From: Neolewinella xylanilytica
Lineage (GTDB): Bacteria; Bacteroidota; Bacteroidia; Chitinophagales; Saprospiraceae
Length of the DNA: 64,000 nt
Direction: 5' to 3'
Assembly: GCF_002934605.1 (NCBI RefSeq)
Contig: NZ_PTJC01000007.1
Location: 186,001-250,000 of the forward strand
Translations under genes and position numbers: made by a program
Shown: piece after piece, positions 53,758 to 62,808 of the stretch
Layout of the letters: every line of letters starts with the position of its first letter
How positions within the stretch are numbered: position 1 is the first letter of the stretch
The notes under the pieces: model-generated
Seen by the model: the letters and a program-made list of their open reading frames with translations, nothing else
Database searches by the model: none
What the model was told of the DNA's origin: nothing

Positions 53758-54897
53758 ATGAAAGGATTTTTAGCGGTATACACCCTCTTATTGATGAGTG
53801 TGGGGGTGATGGCCCAGCATACCCACGGAAACGGGCTTGCCCATAGCCATACTTATACGCGGGTCATTGACTTCCCGGATACGGAGGAATACCTGACGCT
53901 GGCCTGCGATTTTCATATTCATACGGTATTCAGCGACGGTAGCGTATGGCCGGATATTCGGATCCAGGAAGCGCTGCGGGATAGCGTGGACGTGGTGGCC
54001 ATGACCGAGCATCTGGAATACCAGCCCCACGCCGATGATATCCCGCACCCGGACCGGAACCGCAGTCACCACATCGCTACGGAGTCGGCGGCGAACACCG
54101 ATATGCTGGTCATCCAGGGGGCGGAGATCACCCGCAGTATGCCGCCGGGCCATAGCAACGCCATCTTCATCGAGGATGCCAATGCACTGTTGATAGAGGA
54201 TAGCCTGGCCGTCTTCGAAGAGGCCAACCGCCAGGGGGCCTTTACCTTCTGGAACCACCCGAACTGGACCGCTCAGCGGCCCGATGGCGTGGCGACCCTC
54301 ACCCCCTTCCACGAATACCTGATCGCCAACGACCTGCTCCACGGTATCGAGGTGGTCAACGATCTGACCATCAGCGAAGAGGCCCTCCAGATCGCCCTCG
54401 ATAACGATCTCACTATCATGGGAACATCGGATATCCACGGGCTGGTCGATTACCAGTACGGCATCGCCGAAGGCGGGCACCGCCCCGTCACGCTGGTCAT
54501 GGCCGCAGCGCGTACTCCGGAAGCCATCAAGGAGGCCCTCGTGGCCGGACGTACGGTGGCCTGGTTCGAGAATACGCTGGTAGGCCGGGCGGAACACCTG
54601 GGGCCGATCGTGCGCGCCAGTCTGGACATCATCGATGCCAGCTACGGGGATGACACCGCCGTGGCCGAGATCAGCATCACCAACGCCAGCAATGCCGAAT
54701 ACCTACTGGAGAACATCGGTGCGTATTCCTTTCAGAGTGACCTCGGGCTGGTCCGCGTGCCGCCCCACGGCCGTACCACCATCAGCGTGATGACGGGCGA
54801 AGTGCTGGACAGCTTCGAGCTGCGCTTTCGGGTGCTGAATGCCGTCACCGCTCCGAAGGAACGGCTGGAGATCGGGCACACCGTGACGGTGGACTGA
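53758..54897 (+). CDS. Secreted PHP-domain metal-dependent phosphoesterase
   Basis: 379 residues with signal peptide (MKGFLAVYTLLLMSVGVMAQ). Metal-binding PHP motifs: DFHIHTVFSDG at about 57-67, MTEHLEYQPH near 82, GAEIT near 120, HPNW near 167 and GTSDIHG near 222. The C-terminal 100 residues are a beta-sandwich. PHP proteins hydrolyse phosphoesters using two or three metal ions. Following SusC/SusD and secreted, it suggests the locus takes up a phosphorylated glycan or related molecule. A -7-like TAGCTTTA lies upstream (one mismatch), so it may also be transcribed alone. Confidence 0.85.
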   Translation: MKGFLAVYTLLLMSVGVMAQHTHGNGLAHSHTYTRVIDFPDTEEYLTLACDFHIHTVFSDGSVWPDIRIQEALRDSVDVVAMTEHLEYQPHADDIPHPDRNRSHHIATESAANTDMLVIQGAEITRSMPPGHSNAIFIEDANALLIEDSLAVFEEANRQGAFTFWNHPNWTAQRPDGVATLTPFHEYLIANDLLHGIEVVNDLTISEEALQIALDNDLTIMGTSDIHGLVDYQYGIAEGGHRPVTLVMAAARTPEAIKEALVAGRTVAWFENTLVGRAEHLGPIVRASLDIIDASYGDDTAVAEISITNASNAEYLLENIGAYSFQSDLGLVRVPPHGRTTISVMTGEVLDSFELRFRVLNAVTAPKERLEIGHTVTVD

Positions 54898-54918
54898 GCC
54901 GGGCCCCTGCCCACTCGC

Positions 54919-56121
54919 TTACGGCAAGGTGTACCCGGTCGTAATTTGTAGCCCCGAGGTGCTGCTGCGCAACGCTTCCCCACCCAGGCCGTTCCCCTGT
55001 GCTTCGTAGCCGATGGCCAGGCTCCACTGATCCCGGTAGCGAACCCCGATATCGGCGGTGGCCGAAAGGCGGCTCTTCAGCTTGAGCACTTGCTGGCCGT
55101 TTTCGTACAGCTCTCCGAAGGGTACGATGACGCCTATCCCTCCCGTAGCGTAGGCTTTTATGTCCTCGCGCACGGAACGGTAATAGCGGACCGCCAACGG
55201 AAGATCGAAGGCGCTGTAATCCATGACGAATTGCGACGCTTCCGGGGCACTGGCGTAGCCGGACGCGTAAAAGTGGTAATAACTGGGTCGAAACAGGACC
55301 GAAAGCATGTTCTCCGCGTAGGGAGTCACGTATTCCGCTTCCACACCCAGACGGAGGACCGTACGATTTTCTGAGTTCACTCGCACCGAATTATCCTCCC
55401 GCTCGATCAATTTGAAATCGGTACGATAGATGCCCTGGAGCAGGGTAATGCGATAGGGTTTTGTGGCTGGGGGAATGTTCTCGTAGACGGTCCGGGAGCC
55501 TCCCTCCATGCAGGAGTTGTAGTCGAGGATGACCTCCCGGAGTTCGGCGATCCGGTACTTCAGTTCGGAAGGGACGGAAAAATTACCATCGCAGGCCAGC
55601 AACCGGTCCAGCTGCCTTACGAAGGTCCGGCTTTCGGAAATGCTCCCGTCCGGAGCCCGGGTAATGGTGTAGACAAGCTGCTTCGGTAATCCGCTGTCCA
55701 ACGAAAGGAAATATTTCTTCACCTTAGGGGCGAGGTAACTATACATACCGGCTTTCCCTTCGACCTCTACCCGTAAGAGCACCCGTTCGACTTGCTGCAT
55801 CGGTGGGGTAGTCTCGCGGGTCGTGCGGCTAACGGAAGACTTTTCAATCGCCACCTCGAAGTTAACGTAACGGGATTTTCCCGGGATGGAAAATTCCCGC
55901 AGGGCTTCGGTGGGCACACTGATGCACTCCTGATCGTTTCCACGGCGGATCTGGATTTCCGAGGGATTATACCGCCAGTCCTTTTGCAGAATCTGCACCT
56001 CCTCCCGCTTGCCGTTGCGATCGATGAGGTAGCCGGGCGCGTAGGCGTCCTGAGTAAACAGGGTCAAGGGAAGCCCGAACAACAGGAACAGGATAAGGGG
56101 CTGGACGAAAGGGGTACGCAT
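54919..56121 (-). CDS. Uncharacterised secreted protein with C-terminal barrel-like domain
   Basis: 400 residues with signal peptide (MRTPFVQPLILFLLFGLPLTLFTQ). The first half is mixed; the second half has strong amphipathic strands (YRTDFKLIERED, RLGVEAEYVTPYAENML, YHFYASGYASAPEASQF, AYATGGIGVIVPFGE, ATADIGVRYRDQWSLAIGYEAQG) ending GLQITTGYTLP, which suits a small outer membrane barrel. I do not recognise the family. Convergent with the PHP gene. Confidence 0.65.
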   Translation of the reverse strand: MRTPFVQPLILFLLFGLPLTLFTQDAYAPGYLIDRNGKREEVQILQKDWRYNPSEIQIRRGNDQECISVPTEALREFSIPGKSRYVNFEVAIEKSSVSRTTRETTPPMQQVERVLLRVEVEGKAGMYSYLAPKVKKYFLSLDSGLPKQLVYTITRAPDGSISESRTFVRQLDRLLACDGNFSVPSELKYRIAELREVILDYNSCMEGGSRTVYENIPPATKPYRITLLQGIYRTDFKLIEREDNSVRVNSENRTVLRLGVEAEYVTPYAENMLSVLFRPSYYHFYASGYASAPEASQFVMDYSAFDLPLAVRYYRSVREDIKAYATGGIGVIVPFGELYENGQQVLKLKSRLSATADIGVRYRDQWSLAIGYEAQGNGLGGEALRSSTSGLQITTGYTLP

Positions 56122-56295
56122 ATCGTGGAAGTGGAAATCTACCTGTCTGAAACGGGGCAGTTGCCCTCCTTGTACCGGGCACGGAAACCTTAAGAGAAAA
56201 GGGAAGGCCGGTTAGGGCGCGAAGCGATGGCGGTTAGCGGACCTGCCGCTCTACGAACGCCCGTACTTCCGCTTTGTAGGCTGCACCGCCGGGGC

Positions 56296-56311
56296 CGGGG
56301 TACGTACCCCG
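56296..56311. promoter_or_regulatory. Perfect 16-bp palindrome in the 56.1-56.4 kb gap
   Basis: CGGGGTACGTACCCCG is fully self-complementary. It lies upstream of the barrel-like gene and downstream of the ATPase gene, both leftward. No other structure was seen in this 272-bp gap. Confidence 0.35.
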
Positions 56312-56393
56312 ATGGCCGCTTTGTCCCGTTGTACGTCCAGCTAGTGTTCCTTGCAGCCGGCCGCGAAAACGATCAACCACCGGAAAACACCCG

Positions 56394-57536
56394 CTATCCC
56401 CATTTGCCAATCCAGTCGCTCAGGTTATCTCGGTTGATAACCTCAAAGCTCGCCGCCGGATACGCCTTCGCCCACGCCGCGGGTGCTTGGGGCTGTTTTT
56501 TCGGATTCCATTTAAGCTCATAGGCGTACAGCTGCCCCCCACGATCCTCGATCCAGTCGATTTCTTGCTGGTCGTAGGTGCGCCAGAAGTAGTTATAACT
56601 GAGCATTCCTGTATACGACTGGTACTTTAGCCGCTCTGATAGGGCGTAGTTTTCCCAGAGCGCGCCTACGTCCTGGCGGGTAGCGAGTGGGTTCAGGTTT
56701 CCGGCCAGGGCATTGCGGATACCATTGTCGTAGAAGTACCAGCGTTTGCTCTTTACCACTTCCTTACGGAGGTTACGGCTGAAACCGCTGACTCGATGGA
56801 TGATGAACACCTTGGTTAGTAGGTCTAGGTATCGGTCGACCGTTTTTTTGTCGAGACCCAATTGTCGACCGAGTTCGACATTGGATACTTCCGAACCGAC
56901 CTGCAGGGCCAGCAAGCGAAGGAGTGAAAGTAGCTTGTCACTGTTCCGGATGCCCTCGAAGGTCAGGATGTCTTTCAGTAGATAGGTATTGACCAATTCC
57001 TGTAAATACAGCTGTCGTTCCTGGTTGGAGTCCATCTGGACTAGCTCGGGATAGTTGCCGAAGACCATCCGTTGTTCCAGTTGATCCCGGGCATCGAGCC
57101 GTGTTTCCACCTGCGTTAGCTCCTTTTCGGAGAGGGCGAAGAGGCGGAGGGTGTATTTTCTACCCGTCAACGGTTCACCGGTGAGGTTTTCAATATCGAA
57201 GGCTGACGAACCGGTGGCGACGATGCGCAAGCCCTCGATTTCATCGATCATCAGCTTGAGGATCAGTCCGATTTCGGGCACCTTCTGTGCTTCATCAATA
57301 ATAAGAAGACGTCGGTCGCCCAAGAGGGACCGGTAGTTTGCCGGCGTTCTGCGTGCCAGTACCTCGGTGGTACTCATCGATTCTCCATTCAGCAACAAGT
57401 GGGGTTCCCGTAGCTCGTCGATGAGTTGCCGGAGCAGTACGGTCTTACCTACGCGACGGGGACCTACCAAGACAACCACCTTGTTTGGCCGTAAGCGATC
57501 TTGCAGGTTTGCTAATTGGAGGCGGCGCAGAAGCAT
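56394..57536 (-). CDS. AAA ATPase with DUF4143 domain
   Basis: 380 residues. Walker A VLVGPRRVGKTVLLRQ near residue 23, Walker B LLIIDEAQKVPEIG near 78, sensor-like IVATGSSAFDIENL, then DUF4143 in the C-terminal half (NTYLLKDIL, LGLDKKTVDRYLDLLTKVFIIHRVSGFSRN, AYELKWNPKK). These are stand-alone ATPases of unknown function, scattered among prokaryotes and often horizontally moved. Its sequence is visibly less GC-rich than its neighbours. A perfect inverted repeat lies 12 nt before the ATG. No partner gene is present. Confidence 0.9.
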   Translation of the reverse strand: MLLRRLQLANLQDRLRPNKVVVLVGPRRVGKTVLLRQLIDELREPHLLLNGESMSTTEVLARRTPANYRSLLGDRRLLIIDEAQKVPEIGLILKLMIDEIEGLRIVATGSSAFDIENLTGEPLTGRKYTLRLFALSEKELTQVETRLDARDQLEQRMVFGNYPELVQMDSNQERQLYLQELVNTYLLKDILTFEGIRNSDKLLSLLRLLALQVGSEVSNVELGRQLGLDKKTVDRYLDLLTKVFIIHRVSGFSRNLRKEVVKSKRWYFYDNGIRNALAGNLNPLATRQDVGALWENYALSERLKYQSYTGMLSYNYFWRTYDQQEIDWIEDRGGQLYAYELKWNPKKQPQAPAAWAKAYPAASFEVINRDNLSDWIGKWG

Positions 57537-57548
57537 AATTAGGAGATT

Positions 57549-57582
57549 GTAATCCCCTAATTAACGTAAATTAGGGGATTAC
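57549..57582. promoter_or_regulatory. Perfect 14-bp inverted repeat at the start of the DUF4143 ATPase gene
   Basis: GTAATCCCCTAATT at 57549-57562 and its exact reverse complement at 57569-57582 enclose a 6-bp spacer. Position 13-46 nt before the ATG suits an operator overlapping the promoter, possibly autoregulated. As RNA it would form a stable hairpin in the leader. Confidence 0.65.
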
Positions 57583-57765
57583 GTTACCTAAATTATAGCT
57601 TATAGGTAGAATATGGCAGTGGAATTCCATAGATGGTGCTTTGGGATATAGCGTAAACGTATAAATCTGGCGATGAAGAGAGCGCTTGCATGGCTGTCGC
57701 CCCGCTACCGTATGGCGCCAAACGAAGTACGGTGGAGTTCGTCTCCTATTTGAGTGGTGATGTCG

Positions 57766-57868
57766 CCCCGATAGCTATCGGGGGAAACCGGGTTTTACTG
57801 CGCAGCCGGAGGCTGCTTCCTACTTCGCGGTCGGAGACCGCATTCTACTGCCGCTGCCGGGAGGCAGC
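57766..57868. repeat. Array of short palindromes downstream of the BNR gene
   Basis: CCCCGATAGCTATCGGGG (57766-57783), GCAGCC-gga-GGCTGC (57802-57816), GCGGTC-gga-GACCGC (57827-57841) and GCTGCC-ggga-GGCAGC (57853-57868). The last ends 3 bp from the stop of the 1096-residue gene. The 57583-57765 part of the gap shows nothing recognisable. Confidence 0.65.
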
Positions 57869-57871
57869 ATC

Positions 57872-60800
57872 CTACTCGCGGGACCAGTCGGGCCAGCGGC
57901 CGGGCGTGTAGGGGGCCCCGCCCGCTTCCAAATCCTGCTCTAGGTCACGGACGTCGGCATCGATGGCTTTGAGCTCGTCCAGGAGGGGCGCGAACTGTTC
58001 CGCTGCCACGCGGTAGCTTTCCTTGAAGGTCTCGGTGGGGTCGGAGGTCACGTTCCACATACCGTATTCGATGCTGCCGATGCGGCCGGCCACCGAGGGT
58101 AGGGTCTCCATTTCGAGCGAGCTGCGGGTACGGTCGCCGTAGAGTTTGGTGGTGAAGTCGGCAAGACGGTCGCGAAGATCGTATAGGGTGGTGAGGGCGG
58201 CTTCCGGGCTACCGGTGGTCTCCAGTGCGGCCGTTTCCAGGGCCTCCAGGCGGTCGCTGAGGTTGCCGCGAATGTCGGCGGCGGCGCTGAGAGCCTTGCT
58301 GAGGTCCATCACGTCGCGGACGAAGGCGTCGTACTCATTCCAGTCTTCCGTGGGCAAAGTAGCCTGATCGAGGTACTTGACGCGGAAGGCGACCGGCTCG
58401 GCCAGCTCGGTGAGTTCCCCGTCGAAGAATTGACTCATGGCGACGGTGTAGTTACCCGGAGGCACGAGAGGTCCCGCGGAGGCGCTGCCGAAGAGCTGAT
58501 CGGGTGCCGGGGTGTAGCGACGATTGACCGGGTCCGCAGGGGGATAGCGCAGGTCCCAGTGGAAACGGCTCATTCCTGCGCTCGCCGCCCGCTTAATTTG
58601 CCGGACGACTTCGCCCGCCTCGTTGCGGATGGTGAAGAGGAGGTAGGGGTCCTGCTGCCGCTGCTCGAGGCGGAAGGAGTCGACGCTGGGGTAGTAGACG
58701 GATTCCTTGCGGTCCATGATCTCGCGCTCGCGCTCCTGGCGGAGTTCCTTGATTGTTTTCGGCTTTTCCTTGACGTAGTAGGTGAAGGCGGCGCCGAAGG
58801 GCGGGTTATCGGAGCGGAAGTAGCTGCTGCCGAGGTGGCCCTTGTCGCGGAGGCCGAGCGGCGCGCGCTCCACGTAGAGCCAGGGGTCGCGGGTGGGCAT
58901 GAGGACGGCCTCTTCCTCGAAGGTCTGCTCGTCGATATTGCGCAGGCTGCTGTAGTCGTCCAGGACGTAGAAGCCGCGGCCGAAGGTGGCAATCACCACG
59001 TCGTTCTCACCGCGCTGGATCTCGATGTCGCGCACGGCTATGGTGGGCAGACCACTGCCGAGCTCGACCCAGTTTTCGCCGCCGTCGGGGGAGAAGTAGG
59101 CGCCGAACTCGGTACCGCAGAAGAGCAGGTTGGGATCCTCATGGTCCTCGGCGATGGTGTAGACGCTACCGCGCTCGGGGAGGGTACCGGCGATGTTGGT
59201 CCAGGTGGCGCCGCCGTCGCTGGTTTTGAGCAGGTATGGCTTGAAGTCGCCGTATTTATGGTTGTTGTAGGCGACGTAGGCCACGTCGCGGTCGTGGAGA
59301 CCGGCGATGACCTGGTTGACGTAGCTCATGTCGGGAATGCCGGTGAGGTTATCGTAGGCTTCCCAACTGTCGCCGCCGTCCGTGGTCTTGTGCAGCAGGC
59401 CGTCGTCGGTACCGACCCAGAGCAGGTTCTCGTCCAGGGCGCTTTCGGCGATGGTGGTCGTCTGTCCGAAGATGGAAGTGGAGCCGTTCTTGGCGATGGC
59501 GTCGACGCTCCAGACCTGGTCCATGACGGGCAGGGTATTGCGGTCCACGCCGCGACTGAGGTCGGGGCTGATTACCCGCCAGCTGTTGCCGCGGTCGTCG
59601 GTGCGGAAGACCTTATTAGCGCCGTAGTACAGGCGCGTCGGCTGGTGGCTGCTGATGGTCAGCGGCGCATCCCAGTTCCAGCGCAGCGGCTCGTCGTCGG
59701 GGCCTTCGGTGGGCTGAATGAACAGGTACTCGCCGCTGCGGCGGTCGAAGCGGCGCAGGCTGCCGTACTGCGCCTGGGCGTAGATGATGTTCGGGTCGGT
59801 GGGATCTACCTGCGATTCGAAGCCGTCGCCGGTGCTGGTGATGTACCAGTCGGCGTTCACGATGCCGTTGATGCTGGTATTCTTATTGGGGCCTCCCAGA
59901 CTGAGGTTATCCTGGGTACCGCCGTGGACGTGGTAGAAGGGCCCGGACTGGTCGGTAGCCACCTTATAGAACTGCGTGACCGGGAGGTTTTCCTTGAAGT
60001 GCCAGGTACCGGCGAAATCCCAGGTTTCGTAGATGCCGCCGTCGCATCCGACGATGAGGTGGTCGGTATCGGCGGGGTCGATCCAGATGGCGTGGTTGTC
60101 GATGTGCTTGTTGAGCTCGCCGAGATTGCGGACGGTCTTGCCGCCGTCGTCGCTGACTTTGTAGTAGGTATCGGTGATGAAGATGCGGTCCACGTTGACG
60201 GGGTCGCAGGTCAGCTCCTGGTAGTAATTGCCGCTGGTGAAGGTGCCGCTCTGCTTGCTCCAGCTGGCGCCGCCGTTGTCGCTGCGGTAGATGCCGCCCT
60301 TGCCGTCGGGGGCTTCGACTACGGCGTACACCACATCGGGGTTGACGGGGGATACGTCGATGCCGATGCGCCCGAGGTCACCGCCGGGCAGTCCACCCTT
60401 GAGCTGGTTCCAGGTGGCGCCGCCGTCGGTGGTCTTGTAGAGACCGGATTCCGGTCCGCCGCCGAGGTAGGTGTACACCTTGCGCTGCCGCTGGTGGAAG
60501 GCGGCGTAGAGCACGTTGGGGTCGCGGGGGTCCATGCGCAGGTCGTTGCAGCCGGTGTATTCGCTGATCTGCTTGCTGGCTTCCCAGGTCTCGCCGCCGT
60601 CGGTGGATTTGTAGACGCCGCGGTCACCGCCGTTGCTCCAGACGGGGCCGTAGGCGGCTACCCATACGATGTCGGAATCAGTGGGGTCGACAATCACGTT
60701 AGCGATGTGCTCGCTCTCCTTCAGCCCCATATTCTTCCACGACTTCCCTCCGTCGGTGGATTTGTAGACCCCGTCGCCGTAGCCTACGGAGCGCTGGTTT

Positions 60801-61162
60801 TGGTTCTCCCCGCTGCCTACCCAGACCGTCTGCGAATTATTCGGGTCCAGCGATACGCAGCCGATGGAGTAGGAGCCCTGTCCGTCGAAGAGCGGTTCGT
60901 AGGTGGTGCCGCGGTTGGTAGTCTTCCAGACGCCGCCGGAGGCGGTGGCTACGTAGTATTCGCTGGGGTTGGTGGGGTTTACGGCGAAGTCGGCTACTCG
61001 GCCGGAGGTTACTGAGGGGCCTATGCTGCGCCATTTCATCGCGCCGTACGTGCCGGATTGTAGGTGGGTGGGGGTTTCTTCCTCGGGGGTGGCTTTTTTG
61101 CTGCGTTGGGCGGTGGTGGGTAGGGTTAGGAGGAGGGCGGTTAGGAGGAGTAGGAGGCGCAT
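57872..61162 (-). CDS. Secreted BNR/sortilin-type beta-propeller protein
   Basis: 1096 residues with signal peptide (MRLLLLLTALLLTLPTTAQ). About ten Asp-box/BNR motifs follow (GVYKSTDGGKSWKN, GVYKSTDGGETWEA, GLYKTTDGGATWNQ, GIYRSDNGGASWSK, LLHKTTDGGDSWEA, LLKTSDGGATWTN, YFSPDGGENWVEL), building one or two propellers similar to VPS10/sortilin and sialidase-like folds to about residue 760. The C-terminal 300 residues include a beta domain and a helical tail. The family is often labelled 'glycosyl hydrolase', but no catalytic sialidase residues are evident; binding is likelier. No T9SS sorting domain is seen. Confidence 0.85.
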   Translation of the reverse strand: MRLLLLLTALLLTLPTTAQRSKKATPEEETPTHLQSGTYGAMKWRSIGPSVTSGRVADFAVNPTNPSEYYVATASGGVWKTTNRGTTYEPLFDGQGSYSIGCVSLDPNNSQTVWVGSGENQNQRSVGYGDGVYKSTDGGKSWKNMGLKESEHIANVIVDPTDSDIVWVAAYGPVWSNGGDRGVYKSTDGGETWEASKQISEYTGCNDLRMDPRDPNVLYAAFHQRQRKVYTYLGGGPESGLYKTTDGGATWNQLKGGLPGGDLGRIGIDVSPVNPDVVYAVVEAPDGKGGIYRSDNGGASWSKQSGTFTSGNYYQELTCDPVNVDRIFITDTYYKVSDDGGKTVRNLGELNKHIDNHAIWIDPADTDHLIVGCDGGIYETWDFAGTWHFKENLPVTQFYKVATDQSGPFYHVHGGTQDNLSLGGPNKNTSINGIVNADWYITSTGDGFESQVDPTDPNIIYAQAQYGSLRRFDRRSGEYLFIQPTEGPDDEPLRWNWDAPLTISSHQPTRLYYGANKVFRTDDRGNSWRVISPDLSRGVDRNTLPVMDQVWSVDAIAKNGSTSIFGQTTTIAESALDENLLWVGTDDGLLHKTTDGGDSWEAYDNLTGIPDMSYVNQVIAGLHDRDVAYVAYNNHKYGDFKPYLLKTSDGGATWTNIAGTLPERGSVYTIAEDHEDPNLLFCGTEFGAYFSPDGGENWVELGSGLPTIAVRDIEIQRGENDVVIATFGRGFYVLDDYSSLRNIDEQTFEEEAVLMPTRDPWLYVERAPLGLRDKGHLGSSYFRSDNPPFGAAFTYYVKEKPKTIKELRQEREREIMDRKESVYYPSVDSFRLEQRQQDPYLLFTIRNEAGEVVRQIKRAASAGMSRFHWDLRYPPADPVNRRYTPAPDQLFGSASAGPLVPPGNYTVAMSQFFDGELTELAEPVAFRVKYLDQATLPTEDWNEYDAFVRDVMDLSKALSAAADIRGNLSDRLEALETAALETTGSPEAALTTLYDLRDRLADFTTKLYGDRTRSSLEMETLPSVAGRIGSIEYGMWNVTSDPTETFKESYRVAAEQFAPLLDELKAIDADVRDLEQDLEAGGAPYTPGRWPDWSRE

Positions 61163-61548
61163 TGGGAGGGAGGCTGGTGACTAAGGGGCGGAACGTCAGT
61201 AGTTTGGGTCAAACTTAAGAATTGCCGGGCAGTTTCCTCTCTCTACGGTAGCAGACAGACAAGGATAGCGGGTACTGCTCGGCTTTTCCTGTGCCTTCAT
61301 TTTTTTGGCGACGGTGCGCAGGAAAAGGGGTATTACTGAAAGGCATCTGGATATATACTGGACTTGCCAGAGCTGCTCGAGAAGCCCCATCTTCACCTTC
61401 CTTTAAGGTAAATAGATGAGGCTCATTATATATAGTGATTGTTGAGGTTAACTTCCTTTGGCTTAGGTTAGTAGCGTGGGAACCCTTATTATTGTTAATA
61501 TGAATTGACTTCTCGATAAACTTATCTCTATATTATAACCAGGTACAC
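61163..61548. other. Intergenic region, boundary to AT-rich DNA
   Basis: 386 bp without a recognisable gene. The left part is GC-rich like the preceding gene; the right part, from about 61.4 kb, becomes strongly AT-rich. A promoter-like TATATTAT precedes the next ATG, but no TAnnTTTG is present. No repeat or integration site is visible. Confidence 0.6.
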
Positions 61549-62808
61549 ATGAATAATATACTCCTCCTACGTTCAAAAATACTCGTGCTCATTGTATGCT
61601 CAGTTTCGTCACTACTTGCGCAGGGCGAAGTTGAACAGCCTACACCGGAGGAGGTCACCACAGAACTAGTCAAAGCGCTAGATGAAGATAGGCAACAGAC
61701 GATCGAAGCCTTGTCTGCTCAAGCCCAAGAAATTAGGAATAAAGTCAGCGAATCTGAAGCGGAAATTGAAACACAACGGAATATATTGGAAGAGTTGAGA
61801 GACAATACTGAAACCACTTCCAATGATTTAGCTGGCTTGAGGACCAGGATGGCGAGATTAGAACAAAAATTTCAAGCCCTTGAGGCTATTCAAGAACAGA
61901 CAAGGTTGATTCAGGAGCAACAAGAAGTCTTAAAAGATAAGGCAAATGAGGTCTACTTAGCATCGATCCTCAATAGGTATGGTCATGCATTAGCAATTTC
62001 AACAAGAATTGAGGATGAAAGTGGAGATCTACTAACCGCCTTCGATTGGGGCGATGCGATGTCAGCAGTTTCGGAGTTGAGTAATCCTACTAATTTTGAG
62101 GCGTTCACAACTGGGTTGACTTATTTGAAAGACAATCAGAAAAAAGCGTTTAAATTGCCAGATAATATTCCAATACTCACTAATCCATATGTAAGTACCG
62201 TAGTCAGCTTTATCGGAGCTTTGGCGCCCAAAGGAGATTTAGAAGAGAGAAACAATAAGTTAGGGCGGTTAAATTGTATATTGACATTTGCTATGGAGGC
62301 TGACAAGCAAATGAACTTCATAGCGACAGAGCAGGAATATCTCAAAAAGCTTAGTACGGATCTAGCTGATCGGGCAGATAATGTGAAGGAAAACATGTTT
62401 GAATTGGTAAATATAGATCCATTATCCATTGATCTTCTTAGCGAATTAAGAGAGGTTATGGATCGAGAGTTTATCGATGACAACATTAAGCAACTGGAGC
62501 AGAACATGTATGATGTACTCGATCTATACGAGGACTACCAATTTATGGTAAATTCCGCCGTCGAGTCTCTTCAAAAAGCTGACTATGCCCTTCAAAACAT
62601 AAAAGATACTTGCCCGGTAGATACAGATGGTGATCTTGAGGAATTATTAAGTTCTATTGATGACCGTAAGGATGAATTAAGTAATAAGCTGTTATCTGCC
62701 AGAGATAATACTGTTCAAAACTTCCAAAATGAACTCCGGAAGTTAAAAGCCTATAATGTCTTGATAACTCCCCTCAAAGCTTCAGTAGTAATTAATGAAA
62801 CGCCATAG
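61549..62808 (+). CDS. Secreted coiled-coil protein of unknown function
   Basis: 419 residues. Signal peptide 1-25 (ILVLIVCSVSSLLAQ). Coiled coil at about 45-140 (RQQTIEALSAQAQEIRNKVS, RARLEQ-type heptads), a mostly helical middle, and further helices at 240-400 (EYLKKLSTDLADRADN, DIDDRK-like acidic heptads). Two cysteines only in the mature part. I recognise no family. Codon use is AT-rich (many AAT, ATA, TTA), unlike all genes before 61 kb, suggesting acquisition. The next gene also has a coiled coil and one membrane helix. Confidence 0.7.
   Translation: MNNILLLRSKILVLIVCSVSSLLAQGEVEQPTPEEVTTELVKALDEDRQQTIEALSAQAQEIRNKVSESEAEIETQRNILEELRDNTETTSNDLAGLRTRMARLEQKFQALEAIQEQTRLIQEQQEVLKDKANEVYLASILNRYGHALAISTRIEDESGDLLTAFDWGDAMSAVSELSNPTNFEAFTTGLTYLKDNQKKAFKLPDNIPILTNPYVSTVVSFIGALAPKGDLEERNNKLGRLNCILTFAMEADKQMNFIATEQEYLKKLSTDLADRADNVKENMFELVNIDPLSIDLLSELREVMDREFIDDNIKQLEQNMYDVLDLYEDYQFMVNSAVESLQKADYALQNIKDTCPVDTDGDLEELLSSIDDRKDELSNKLLSARDNTVQNFQNELRKLKAYNVLITPLKASVVINETP

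Noticed and set aside
58430-61015. 861-codon open frame on the plus strand, antisense to the BNR gene
   Set aside because: No motif, no signal; low-complexity Val/Gly/Ala composition as expected from the antisense of GC-rich codons. The sense gene has clear BNR repeats.
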